From Methanolinea sp. (GTDB lineage: Archaea; Halobacteriota; Methanomicrobia; Methanomicrobiales; Methanospirillaceae), in contig DUGV01000054.1 in assembly GCA_013331225.1 (NCBI GenBank), forward strand, positions 208-7,669: DNA of 7,462 nucleotides, written 5' to 3'. The position numbers and the translations under genes were made by a program. Position 1 is the stretch's first letter. Each line of letters begins with the position of its first letter. This document shows positions 1-7,024 of this stretch, piece after piece. Below the pieces are notes generated by a model, which saw only the letters and a program-made list of their open reading frames with translations, did no database searches and was not told the origin of the DNA.

Positions 1-299
1 GATGCGCCGAAACCGACGAACTCCCTGGTCTCCAGCACGACCCGATCCGGGGTGCACATTCCGAAGGAGGCGATCCGGTGCTCGATGTTCGCCTTCACCG
101 CCTCCTGGTCGATCGAAGGGATGGGGCAGGCAAACCGCTTCGCGAGGGGGCAGTCCCTGATCGCGGGCTGGCCGACTTCCGTGACACGCCCGTTCCGTAT
201 CACGATCCGGCATTTTCCAATCGCCTCGATGACATGCTCGTCTCCCCGGTTCTCCCTGTCCGGCCTTCCGGGTGCGTCTGCGCTTCTGGTTTCAGGCAT
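1..299 (-). CDS. mmp8: Methanogenesis marker protein 8 (DUF2099), N-terminal part, cut by window edge
   Basis: Only the first 99 codons are present; the gene continues past the left edge. After a family-atypical leader of about 20 polar residues, the translation shows the hallmarks of the marker-8 family: DEHVIEAIGKCRIVIRNG (about residues 20-37), a V..VG.P.I.DCPL segment (41-52), then a FGMCTPDRVV stretch (79-88) and EFVGFG (93-98). Cysteines lie at 30, 50, 58 and 82. The family occurs in methanogens and is used as a genomic marker of methanogenesis; its biochemical role is not established to my knowledge. The ATG at 299 is the only ATG upstream of the conserved core in this frame, which opens after the stop of the preceding gene, although no clear Shine-Dalgarno sequence precedes it. 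It lies 12 bases after the lipoprotein gene on the same strand, so the two are probably co-transcribed. Recognised by motif memory, not by database search. Confidence 0.88.
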   Translation of the reverse strand, partial: MPETRSADAPGRPDRENRGDEHVIEAIGKCRIVIRNGRVTEVGQPAIRDCPLAKRFACPIPSIDQEAVKANIEHRIASFGMCTPDRVVLETREFVGFGA

Positions 300-311
300 G
301 ACCGTTACATT

Positions 312-929
312 TCAGGGGATCTTTGCGAGGGCCTTTTCGGCGATCCCTTTCAGGAAATCGTAGTCCGCAGTGCCGTCCCCTGTCATCGTGGTGAGGATCT
401 GGTAGACGTCTTTCCTGCCAAAGGCGATGGTATACCCTGAGAGCGTGGTGTCAGGGTACGTGAAGTGATACGCAATGCTGGCATCCCCTATCCCGGGATC
501 TTCAAGCGTCGTGAGGGGCCAGGTGGAGAGCTCGGGGTAGTTCTCCGTAAAGACTTCGGCGAGGCGCTCCCGGGTCACGGGCCGGGAGTAAAGGAGGACA
601 ATCTGATCGACAAGTTCTCCCGTGGGAAAATCAGAACTCTCGTTGCTCACCGTCAACGAGTAGCCCCCACGGTAGGCTGGGTCGGCAAGGAGCGTGCTCT
701 CTGCCGGGGGTTCGGTATCTCCCGCATAAATCAGCTCGAAGCCTTCGGGGAAGTCTGACAGGTGCAGGGCAATGACAGGAAGCATGTCAGGGGAGGTCTC
801 CACTGCAGAGATTACACTCGTGGTTGCCGCCCCCGCCTGGGTTGATGATGTCGGCTGCGAGGTGCACCCGCAGGAGAAGAGGATGCCTGCCAGCACCGCT
901 GCCAGGAGTACGTACCACACAGGTCTCAT
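312..929 (-). CDS. Predicted secreted lipoprotein of unknown function
   Basis: This 205-residue protein begins with a short positively charged tip (MRP), a hydrophobic segment of about 17 residues (4-20) and a lipobox-like end, LFSC-GC (residues 17-22), so it is probably exported and lipid-anchored to the outer face of the membrane; either Cys20 or Cys22 could be the modified residue. A Ser/Thr/Ala-rich linker (about 23-46) follows, typical of archaeal surface lipoproteins. The body holds LHLSDFPEGFEL (56-67), GDASIAYHF and TIAFGRKDVYQIL, suggesting a compact alpha/beta fold with an aromatic-rich sheet, and it ends with a short helix (GIAEKALAKIP). I do not recognise a named family or catalytic motif. 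The start at 929 is chosen because it gives an intact signal peptide; no strong ribosome-binding site precedes it. It lies directly upstream of the marker-8 gene on the same strand. Real gene: confident. Function: unknown. Confidence 0.8.
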   Translation of the reverse strand: MRPVWYVLLAAVLAGILFSCGCTSQPTSSTQAGAATTSVISAVETSPDMLPVIALHLSDFPEGFELIYAGDTEPPAESTLLADPAYRGGYSLTVSNESSDFPTGELVDQIVLLYSRPVTRERLAEVFTENYPELSTWPLTTLEDPGIGDASIAYHFTYPDTTLSGYTIAFGRKDVYQILTTMTGDGTADYDFLKGIAEKALAKIP

Positions 930-933
930 TCAG

Positions 934-975
934 AACCACTTTGATCAGCTTGAAATCTCCCACCCAATAGTGGTT
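934..975. repeat. Inverted repeat in the lipoprotein leader
   Basis: AACCACT (934-940) and AGTGGTT (969-975) are perfect 7-base complements separated by 28 bases. Read on the minus strand, the second arm ends five bases before the ATG at 929, so a transcript starting upstream of 975 could fold and place the translation start at the foot of a stem. The spacer contains TGATCA and a GGTGGGAG stretch. Whether the transcript includes both arms is unknown. Confidence 0.4.
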
Positions 976-984
976 TTGGTTCAT

Positions 985-1007
985 TCCTGCACAATGTATT
1001 GGCAGGA
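985..1007. repeat. Interrupted dyad, possible operator for the lipoprotein unit
   Basis: TCCTGC (985-990) is mirrored by GCAGGA (1002-1007), and inside them CAAT (992-995) is mirrored by ATTG (998-1001), with one unpaired A at 991 and a GT centre. The near-continuous 10-base-pair symmetry is better suited to a dimeric DNA-binding protein than to an RNA hairpin, whose loop would be too tight. It is centred about 67 bases upstream of the lipoprotein start. Confidence 0.4.
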
Positions 1008-1188
1008 GAGCAGGGTTTGCTGTCCCGGGGTCGAGAAGGATCTGACTGGGAATAAAGACAGGTGGGAAATAACGGTGAATTGAAAGCAATCAAGAATCAG
1101 GATAGTTTCAAAGTGCAACATTGAATGAAATGGGAGTGCAGGCGGGAGATAGTGAGCCGGGGAACCGGATGATTCTCCCTGTAAGGTG

Positions 1189-1195
1189 TATAAAT
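1189..1195 (+). promoter_or_regulatory. Probable TATA box for the sensor kinase
   Basis: TATAAAT follows GTAAGGTG in an otherwise GC-richer stretch and is the best archaeal TATA match upstream of the kinase. By normal spacing, transcription would begin near 1215-1220, giving a leader of about 70 bases. No strong Shine-Dalgarno sequence precedes the ATG at 1287. A second, weaker A/T stretch at 1241-1251 preceded by CCAAAA could act as an alternative promoter with a much shorter leader. Confidence 0.5.
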
Positions 1196-1200
1196 TGCAC

Positions 1201-1237
1201 TTCACCAGAGTATCCCTTTCCAGAAGAATTACCAAAA
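1201..1237 (+). repeat. Two-block element, copy 1 (upstream of the kinase)
   Basis: TTCACCAGAG (1201-1210) and ATTACCAAAA (1228-1237) both recur exactly, in the same order, upstream of katG (7025-7034 and 7051-7060). The gap between blocks is 17 bases here and 16 there, and the gap sequences differ. This copy sits immediately downstream of the TATA box, spanning the expected transcription start. See the matching entry at 7025. Confidence 0.55.
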
Positions 1238-1286
1238 GAGTAACTATCAATACACTCCGGAATAATGATGCAATGTACCAACAACC

Positions 1287-4200
1287 ATGATAACCGTCCT
1301 CTATGTTGATGACGAACCAGGGCTTCTCGAGGTAAGTAAGCTGTACCTGGAAAGGCATGGCGAATTTCACGTTGAGACCGCAACATCTGCGAGAGATGCT
1401 CTTGAGCTCATCAAAAAAGGAAATTACGATGCAGTCATCTCTGATTACCAGATGCCGGTGATGAACGGGATAGATTTCTTAAAAGAGGTCCGTGCTTCGG
1501 GTAATCCAATTCCCTTCATCATCTTTACCGGGCGTGGTCGTGAAGAGATCGTCATCCAGGCGTTGAACGAGGGTGCTGACTTCTATCTCCAGAAGGGTGG
1601 GGAACCCGGGTCTCAGTTTGCGGAGCTTGCACACAAGGTCCGGCAGGCAGTCCAGCAGAGGCGGGCGGAGATACGCATTCGGGACCATGAGCGACGGGAG
1701 GCAGATATCCTCAATTTCCTGCCCGACGCGACGTTTGCCATCGACAAGAGCGGAGTGGTGATTGCATGGAACCGGGCTATAGAGAGGATGACCGGGGTGA
1801 AGGCCGAACACATCATCGGGAAAGGCAACTATGAATATGCCATTCCTTTTTACCACGAGAGACGACCGATTCTCATCGACCTCGTGCGAAGAGACGACCC
1901 GGCTACCGCTGCCAAATATCCACTCATACAGCGCGAAGGAAAGAACCTGTTCTCCGAGATTACGATCCCCCATTTCAACAACGGCCTCGGTGCGGCCCTC
2001 TGGTTTACCGCATCGCCTCTCTATAATACCCACGGGGAGGTCGTCGGCGCCATCGAGTCGATCCGCGAAATCACCGAGAGAAAAAAAGTGGTGGATGCTC
2101 TGAACGAGAGCGAAAGGCGCTTTCGTGAACTTGCGGAGATGTTACCTCAGGTAATCTACGAAGCCGATGCCGATGGCAGAGTGACGTATGCAAACCGGAT
2201 TGCGTTCGAGATGTTCGGGTATTCCGAGGAGGATCTCCGGAAGGGAGTGAATGCCATGGACATGGTCATGCCCGATGATCGGAATCGGGCTGAAGTCGCG
2301 TTTCGCAATGTGTTGGAAAAAGGATCTCCTGAACAGCAAACGAGGGAGTACAGGGCACTCCGGAAAGACGGCAGTACGTTTCCTGTCTCTATCTATTCCT
2401 CTCCCGTGGTAGAGGATGGCAGGATTGTCGGCGTGAGGGGAATCATTGTCGATATCACCGATCGCATAAGGGCTGAGGAGAAGATTCGCGAGAGTGAACA
2501 GAATTACCGGCTCCTCTTTGAGACTGCGACTGAAGGCATCCTTGTGGCGCAGGGTGACCGCATGGTGCATGTCAATCCTGCGCTGATCAGGCTTCTTGGC
2601 TACCCTGCAGATATCCTCACTTCGAAGCCATTCACAGATTTCATTCATCCCGAAGATCGCGGGAAAGTACTGAACCGCCATCTCCAGCGGATGAGGGGAG
2701 AGGTACCCCACACAGGATACACATTCAGGATAACCAGGGGAGACGGTGAGGAAAGATGGGTCTGGATCAACTCGACACGGATTCAGTGGTCAGACAGCCC
2801 TGCGTCGCTCTCTTTCCTCACCGATATTACCGAGCAGAAGAAGGCCGAACAGCAACTGATCTCCGCCAACCGGGAATATGCACACCTGCTCGACCAGATC
2901 CAGGACATATATTACAGGAGTGACGTCCAGGGCCGGCTTACAAGGGCCAGCCAGTCGTGGGCAAGGCTCCTTGGCTATGGCGATCTCCTGGAATGCATTG
3001 GACGGAATATCGCGGATGATTTTTATTTCAATCCTTCGGACCGGCAGCCTCTCCTCGAGGAAATCTCCCTGAATGGCAAAGTGACAAACTTCGAGGTAAT
3101 GCTCAGGAAGAAGGATGGCACCCCCGTGTGTGTCGAGACAAGCAGCCACCTCTATTACGATGAAGAAGGCAACATCCTCGGGGTCGAGGGAACATTTCGT
3201 GATATCACAGAGCGGAAGGAACAGGAATCCATCCTGCAGGCCGAGCTCAATCTCGGCCTTGCACTCCAGAAGGTGCGGGGATTGCACGATACGCTGGAGA
3301 CCTGTCTTAAGGCGGCAATAGATGTATCCGGGATGGATTCAGGAGGAATCTATCTCGTTGACAGGGGAACGGGGGCAGTGAACCTTATTACTTCAATCAA
3401 CCTAGGAGACGCGTTCGTGAAGAGTGTCTCTCATTACCCCCCGACGTCTGACACTGCACGGATTATCAGGGAGGGCACTCCCCTCTTCATCCCCTACGGA
3501 GATCTGGAGGTTTCATATCACACACCCGAGGCAGAGAAGGAGGGAATCCTGTCCATTGCAGTAATCCCGATCACTTCGGGTGGAAAAAGTATCTCCTGTC
3601 TGAATGTCACCTCGCATAAGGATATTGAGATCCCTGGGAACAGGCGTGTTGCCCTCGCGACGATTGCGACGCAGATAGGGGCAGCAATTGAGCGGATCAT
3701 GGTTGAAGAGACCCTCGCGGAGAGCGAGCAGCAGTATCGGAACGTGGTCGAAGACCAGACCGAGTTTATCTCCCGGTTTCTACCGGACGGCACGCACGTC
3801 TTTGTCAATGATGCCTATTGCAGGTATTTCGGGTTCACGCGCAAAGAGATCCTCGGGCACAGGTTCAAGCCCGTGATTCCTGACGAGGAAAGGGAACGTG
3901 TACAGCAGTTCTTCGAATCCCTGACAGAGGAAAATCCCGTGGGAAGTATTGAACACCGGATCATCATGCCGGATGGCAGCATACGGTGGCAGAGATGGAG
4001 TGACCGTGCGATCTTCGACGCAGGAGGAACACTCATTGAATACCAGTCAGTGGGCAGGGATATCACTGATATCAAGGAGGCTCTTCGGGAACTGCGAGAG
4101 AAAAAGGAATGGTATCACAACTTCTCAGAGATCTCCCCTGATCTCATATTCATGGTGGATCGCGAGGACCGGGTCTCCTATGTCAACAGGGCTGCTGCAG

Positions 4201-5918
4201 AGATGCTGGGATTCTCAATCGATGAGGTCATCGGGCGAAAAAGGGACAGATTTTTCCCTCCGGATCTCTCAGCACATCAGCGATCCGCAATCGATAGGGT
4301 CTTTAAGACTGGGAATGGATCCCGGAGTGTTGGGCAGATCAATTTTAGGGGATCACCTCGCTGGTTCGACCATTGTCTCCTCCCGATCAGGGATATCAGG
4401 GGTGCAATCACGGGTGTGATGGGTATTTCCCACGATATTACGGAGCAAAAGGAGACCGAAAAGAACTTGGAGGAAAGTAAAAAACGCTTTCATGATCTTG
4501 CAGAGCTCCTTCCCCTGATGGTATTTGAAACAGACCGAAAGTCAAATATCACGTATCTGAACCGGAAGGCACATGATACTCTTGGGTATTCTCCTGATGA
4601 TCTTGCACACGGGATGAAGTCCCTGTCATTAATCGAACCCTCACAGCATGGGTGCCTGAAGGATACACTTCAAAAAATCCGTGCAGGAGAGCCCTACGAA
4701 CGACCTGATTATACCGTCATCCGGAAAGACGGAAGCAGGTTCCAGGCACAGGTCTATACGAGCCCAATTTTTTGCAACAGTGAAGTGATGGGTTATCGCG
4801 GGGTGGCGGTTGACATCACGGACAGCAAGAGAGCAGAGGAGGATATACGCATCAGGGGCGAGGAGCTCGACAGCCGTAACCGGATCCTCACGACACTCCT
4901 TGAGAGTGTCCCGATCGGCATCTTCATGGTTGAAGCGCCGACGGGTAAACCGATTATCGCCAACCGGGAGGCAACCCGTCTCCTTGGCAGGGGTGTCCTA
5001 CCGGATGCGACCGAAGAAAACCTCGCGGAAGTATACGAGGCCTTCAAGGCAGGCACATGTAGAAAATACCCCACCGACGAGATGCCCATCATACGGGGGA
5101 TGAGAGGGGAGGTGAGCCACGTCGATGACATGATAGTCGTGCGCCCCGATAATACCCGTGCGCATCTGGAAGTGTTTGGCACTCCTGTCATTGACCGGCA
5201 CGGCAATGTCTCTGCAAGCCTTGTCAGTTTCTTTGATATCACCGAGCGCAAGCAGGCGGAGATGTCGATGAAGGAGATCAACAAGAAGATCGCACTTCTT
5301 TCAAGCATTACACGGCATGATGTTGCAAACCAGGTGACCCTCCTCCGGGGGCTTGCACAGATCGCGATGGAGAAAGAAACCGATGGGGATATCTCTGATA
5401 TCCTTCTGAAAATTGACCACGCAGGGGCCACGATTGCAAGACAAATCGAGTTTACCCGGACCTACCAGGAGATCGGGATGCACGAACCCGCCTGGTTTTC
5501 CCTTGCCGCCATCATAGATAAACTGCAGCAATGGGGGGTCCCTCTCATCAGCACGTGTTCAAACGCCGAAATATATGCAGATCCCATGATTGAAAATGTC
5601 TTCTCAAATCTCTTCGATAACTCCATGCGGCATGGGGGTCATGTGACGGCTATCTCGGTAAGGTGCGAACAGAATCAGGATCACCTTGCCATCATCTACG
5701 AGGACAACGGGACAGGCATCCCCGGAGAGAAGAAGGAAAAAATATTCGAGCGCGGGTTTGGGAACCACACCGGACTTGGGCTCTTCCTGTCACGGGAGAT
5801 CCTCGGGATTACCGGGATCTCTATCATTGAGACGGGGGTCTTTGGCAAAGGGGCACGGTTCGAGATGCATGTCCCGACAGGAGCGTTTCGGAATCTCTCC
5901 TGTTCCCTGCCCTGCTGA
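1287..5918 (+). CDS. Receiver/multi-PAS/GAF sensor histidine kinase, 1543 residues
   Basis: Cytoplasmic signalling kinase with no signal peptide or membrane segment. Residues 1-122 form a receiver domain with acid pair D8/D9, phospho-acceptor D53, T81 and K103. Eight PAS domains follow at about 140-266, 273-395, 402-519, 526-645, 810-930, 938-1055, 1062-1182 and 1190-1323; each closes with a (D/E)IT signature (T263, T391, T515, T641, T927, T1052, T1178, T1319). A GAF-like domain lies at about 648-805. The C-terminus is a histidine kinase: dimerisation helix with SSITRHDVANQ (phospho-acceptor H1344, the RHDxxN variant common in methanogen kinases), N-box NLFDNSMRHG (N1441, N1445), DNGTGIP (1473-1479) and TGLGLF (1495-1500). 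It should autophosphorylate on H1344 in response to small-molecule or redox signals; the ligands cannot be read from sequence. No partner regulator is adjacent, so the receiver may accept phosphate from itself or another kinase. The ATG at 1287 starts directly at the receiver's first strand. Confidence 0.95.
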   Translation: MITVLYVDDEPGLLEVSKLYLERHGEFHVETATSARDALELIKKGNYDAVISDYQMPVMNGIDFLKEVRASGNPIPFIIFTGRGREEIVIQALNEGADFYLQKGGEPGSQFAELAHKVRQAVQQRRAEIRIRDHERREADILNFLPDATFAIDKSGVVIAWNRAIERMTGVKAEHIIGKGNYEYAIPFYHERRPILIDLVRRDDPATAAKYPLIQREGKNLFSEITIPHFNNGLGAALWFTASPLYNTHGEVVGAIESIREITERKKVVDALNESERRFRELAEMLPQVIYEADADGRVTYANRIAFEMFGYSEEDLRKGVNAMDMVMPDDRNRAEVAFRNVLEKGSPEQQTREYRALRKDGSTFPVSIYSSPVVEDGRIVGVRGIIVDITDRIRAEEKIRESEQNYRLLFETATEGILVAQGDRMVHVNPALIRLLGYPADILTSKPFTDFIHPEDRGKVLNRHLQRMRGEVPHTGYTFRITRGDGEERWVWINSTRIQWSDSPASLSFLTDITEQKKAEQQLISANREYAHLLDQIQDIYYRSDVQGRLTRASQSWARLLGYGDLLECIGRNIADDFYFNPSDRQPLLEEISLNGKVTNFEVMLRKKDGTPVCVETSSHLYYDEEGNILGVEGTFRDITERKEQESILQAELNLGLALQKVRGLHDTLETCLKAAIDVSGMDSGGIYLVDRGTGAVNLITSINLGDAFVKSVSHYPPTSDTARIIREGTPLFIPYGDLEVSYHTPEAEKEGILSIAVIPITSGGKSISCLNVTSHKDIEIPGNRRVALATIATQIGAAIERIMVEETLAESEQQYRNVVEDQTEFISRFLPDGTHVFVNDAYCRYFGFTRKEILGHRFKPVIPDEERERVQQFFESLTEENPVGSIEHRIIMPDGSIRWQRWSDRAIFDAGGTLIEYQSVGRDITDIKEALRELREKKEWYHNFSEISPDLIFMVDREDRVSYVNRAAAEMLGFSIDEVIGRKRDRFFPPDLSAHQRSAIDRVFKTGNGSRSVGQINFRGSPRWFDHCLLPIRDIRGAITGVMGISHDITEQKETEKNLEESKKRFHDLAELLPLMVFETDRKSNITYLNRKAHDTLGYSPDDLAHGMKSLSLIEPSQHGCLKDTLQKIRAGEPYERPDYTVIRKDGSRFQAQVYTSPIFCNSEVMGYRGVAVDITDSKRAEEDIRIRGEELDSRNRILTTLLESVPIGIFMVEAPTGKPIIANREATRLLGRGVLPDATEENLAEVYEAFKAGTCRKYPTDEMPIIRGMRGEVSHVDDMIVVRPDNTRAHLEVFGTPVIDRHGNVSASLVSFFDITERKQAEMSMKEINKKIALLSSITRHDVANQVTLLRGLAQIAMEKETDGDISDILLKIDHAGATIARQIEFTRTYQEIGMHEPAWFSLAAIIDKLQQWGVPLISTCSNAEIYADPMIENVFSNLFDNSMRHGGHVTAISVRCEQNQDHLAIIYEDNGTGIPGEKKEKIFERGFGNHTGLGLFLSREILGITGISIIETGVFGKGARFEMHVPTGAFRNLSCSLPC

Positions 5919-5950
5919 GGGGAATACCAGGGAGATACCTCTTGGATAAT

Positions 5951-5958
5951 AAAAAAAA
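5951..5958 (-). terminator. Oligo-T tract, possible terminator of the flavoprotein gene
   Basis: Eight A's on the plus strand read as eight T's on the minus strand, 53 bases after the flavoprotein stop codon at 6011. Archaeal transcription commonly ends at T-runs without a strong hairpin. The rest of the 92-base convergent gap (5919-6010) holds no gene; its plus strand is pyrimidine-rich after 5963, which may serve as a weak terminator for the kinase. Confidence 0.45.
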
Positions 5959-6010
5959 TCTGATTACTCCTTCAAATCCTCTCGAATTCTGTCCCTATTC
6001 TCTCTCTGGA

Positions 6011-6844
6011 TCACTCCGACACCGGCACCAGCCTCCCTTTCAGGCGCGACTCCAGGTCAAGCAGCATCAGCTCGACCACGTTCGAGACGACTCCCCGTAC
6101 ATCGTTCTTTATCATTTCGTCGTTTCTGAAGAATTCCGCATCAGTGCCGCTGTTATACTGCGATCCATGCGTCCTGAACGCGATCCCGAAAGGTGCCAGG
6201 ATATATCCCATCTGCTCGAATACGAGGGAGATGTCAAGCGCGGTCTTGATCGCCCCGTCCTCGTGGCCGGAGATGAGGATCCCGATGACCTTCCCGTCGG
6301 TCAGACCGGGCCTGTCCAGGTGGAAGAGGTTCTGCATGCAGGTGGTCCTGTCGAGGAAATCCTTGAGCCGGGCGGACATGTTGTTCCAGTTGATGGGAGA
6401 GGCAACGATGACTGCCTTGGCGGTCGCAAGCATCTGGTGAAATGCGGGCATGTCGTCCTGGGAGTTCCTGCAGGGATACGTGCAGTACTCCGCCTTCACG
6501 CTGTAGCAGCACCAGCAGTGGTCGATTGTGTACTCGCTCAGGTTGAACCTCCGGTAGCTCACGCCCCTCGATTCGAGTTCTCTCTCTGCAATGTCGACCA
6601 TGTACGAGGTGTTGTGGGCCCGATGGGTGCTCCCGTTGACAAGGAGGACGTCGAATGGTTCGCCGTCGTACGTGAGCCAGGTGCGTTCTCCTGCCGGTAG
6701 GAATTCCGGTGTCGGGCTCCCGCACCTGGGGCACCCCCTTGGCGGGCGCTCGCCCCTGTGGAGAAATCCGCAGACAGTGCATCTCCATGTGCTCTCCGAA
6801 GAAGTGCTATTTTGGTCGTTCATCGCGGGTGCGGTGTCACGCAT
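6011..6844 (-). CDS. Rubredoxin-like domain fused to an FMN-reductase / iron-sulfur-flavoprotein-like domain
   Basis: This 277-residue protein is a probable cytoplasmic redox carrier. Residues 20-50 form a rubredoxin/rubrerythrin-type metal knuckle with C22-x2-C25 and C38-x2-C41. From about 63 the protein follows the flavodoxin-like NAD(P)H:FMN reductase fold: strand FDVLLVNG, phosphate loop GSTHRAHNTS (71-80), and SPINWNNMSARLKDFLDR (149-166), the usual flavin-contacting and dimer segment. Between them is a cysteine cluster, C110, C112, C113, C121 and C125, followed by DDM, where iron-sulfur flavoproteins carry their [4Fe-4S] ligands; the spacing here is not the classical CX2CX2C. Electron flow between flavin, possible cluster and rubredoxin-like iron is an inference. 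The ATG at 6844 is preceded by GTGA at a reasonable distance and GGGAG further away; M8 (6823) is an alternative with no ribosome-binding site. It is divergent from katG, which suggests a part in oxygen or peroxide defence. Confidence 0.87.
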   Translation of the reverse strand: MRDTAPAMNDQNSTSSESTWRCTVCGFLHRGERPPRGCPRCGSPTPEFLPAGERTWLTYDGEPFDVLLVNGSTHRAHNTSYMVDIAERELESRGVSYRRFNLSEYTIDHCWCCYSVKAEYCTYPCRNSQDDMPAFHQMLATAKAVIVASPINWNNMSARLKDFLDRTTCMQNLFHLDRPGLTDGKVIGILISGHEDGAIKTALDISLVFEQMGYILAPFGIAFRTHGSQYNSGTDAEFFRNDEMIKNDVRGVVSNVVELMLLDLESRLKGRLVPVSE

Positions 6845-6895
6845 GTTCTTTCACGGTCTCCCATTATGCAGTGGAGGGAGTTGGAATTGAGATGG

Positions 6896-6903
6896 GATAT
6901 AGG
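6896..6903 (-). promoter_or_regulatory. Probable TATA box for the flavoprotein gene
   Basis: On the minus strand the sequence reads CCTATATC, a good archaeal TATA-like octamer, about 52 bases upstream of the ATG at 6844. Transcription would start near 6872, leaving a leader of about 28 bases that includes the GGGAG and GTGA motifs. It is the only convincing TATA match for this gene. Confidence 0.5.
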
Positions 6904-6984
6904 TTGAGACTCTGGGATGGTGCGCCCAGTCACCTGTCCTGACTTTCCGTGAACCAAATGCTTAAAGTGCCGGTGCCTGAATTA

Positions 6985-6994
6985 CTCACGTGAG
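6985..6994. promoter_or_regulatory. Perfect 10-base palindrome, candidate operator
   Basis: CTCACGTGAG is a perfect palindrome without spacer, located ten bases before the next dyad (7004-7024) and about 45 bases before the katG TATA box. Its half-site CTCAC resembles the TTCAC pentamer repeated across the region, so the same dimeric regulator may bind both. Operator function is inferred. Confidence 0.4.
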
Positions 6995-7003
6995 GAATGG
7001 ATG

Positions 7004-7024
7004 TGGTGAAGAATACCTTCACCA
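7004..7024. promoter_or_regulatory. Dyad with tandem half-site, candidate operator of katG
   Basis: TGGTGAAG (7004-7011) and CTTCACCA (7017-7024) are perfect 8-base complements around a 5-base spacer AATAC. The right half-site TTCACCA (7018-7024) is immediately repeated in tandem at 7025-7031, giving three half-sites in a row. The cluster ends just upstream of the katG TATA box, a position where archaeal regulators often act. The identity of the regulator cannot be told. Confidence 0.5.

Larger units (their letters stand above)
930..1286. other. Divergent intergenic regulatory region, lipoprotein versus sensor kinase
   Basis: These 357 bases separate two divergent genes. Open frames on the minus strand here are short, lack a credible ribosome-binding site and resemble no protein I know, so I read the region as non-coding. 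It contains two inverted repeats near the lipoprotein gene (934-975 and 985-1007), a TATA box for the kinase (1189-1195) and a two-block element shared with the katG upstream region (1201-1237). Candidate minus-strand TATA boxes for the lipoprotein (around 1049-1058 or 992-1002) are too weak to choose between. Confidence 0.6.

Noticed and set aside
1273..1290. A tiny upstream frame (five codons) whose TGA overlaps the kinase ATG
   Set aside because: Too short to distinguish from chance and without a ribosome-binding site, although the overlap could in principle couple translation.
981..1386. Short minus-strand open frames across the 930-1286 gap
   Set aside because: They overlap the kinase start and its TATA box, lack a ribosome-binding site and resemble no known protein.
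1479..2033. A long minus-strand open frame inside the kinase gene, and similar ones at 2142-2711, 2790-3287 and 4793-5431
   Set aside because: All are mirror frames of a continuous, motif-rich kinase. None shows protein motifs or start signals of its own.
1287..5918. Possible frameshift or gene fusion artefact in the very long kinase
   Set aside because: The frame is continuous, domain boundaries fall regularly with (D/E)IT signatures, and the multi-PAS layout is usual for this group, so no assembly error needs to be invoked.
5942..6700. A 252-codon open frame on the plus strand opposite the flavoprotein gene
   Set aside because: It lies antisense to a gene with clear rubredoxin-like and flavodoxin-like motifs, its translation is low in complexity and matches no family I know, and it has no ribosome-binding site.
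6985..6994. CACGTG as a eukaryotic-type E-box
   Set aside because: The genome is archaeal; the palindrome is recorded only as a candidate dyad for an archaeal regulator.
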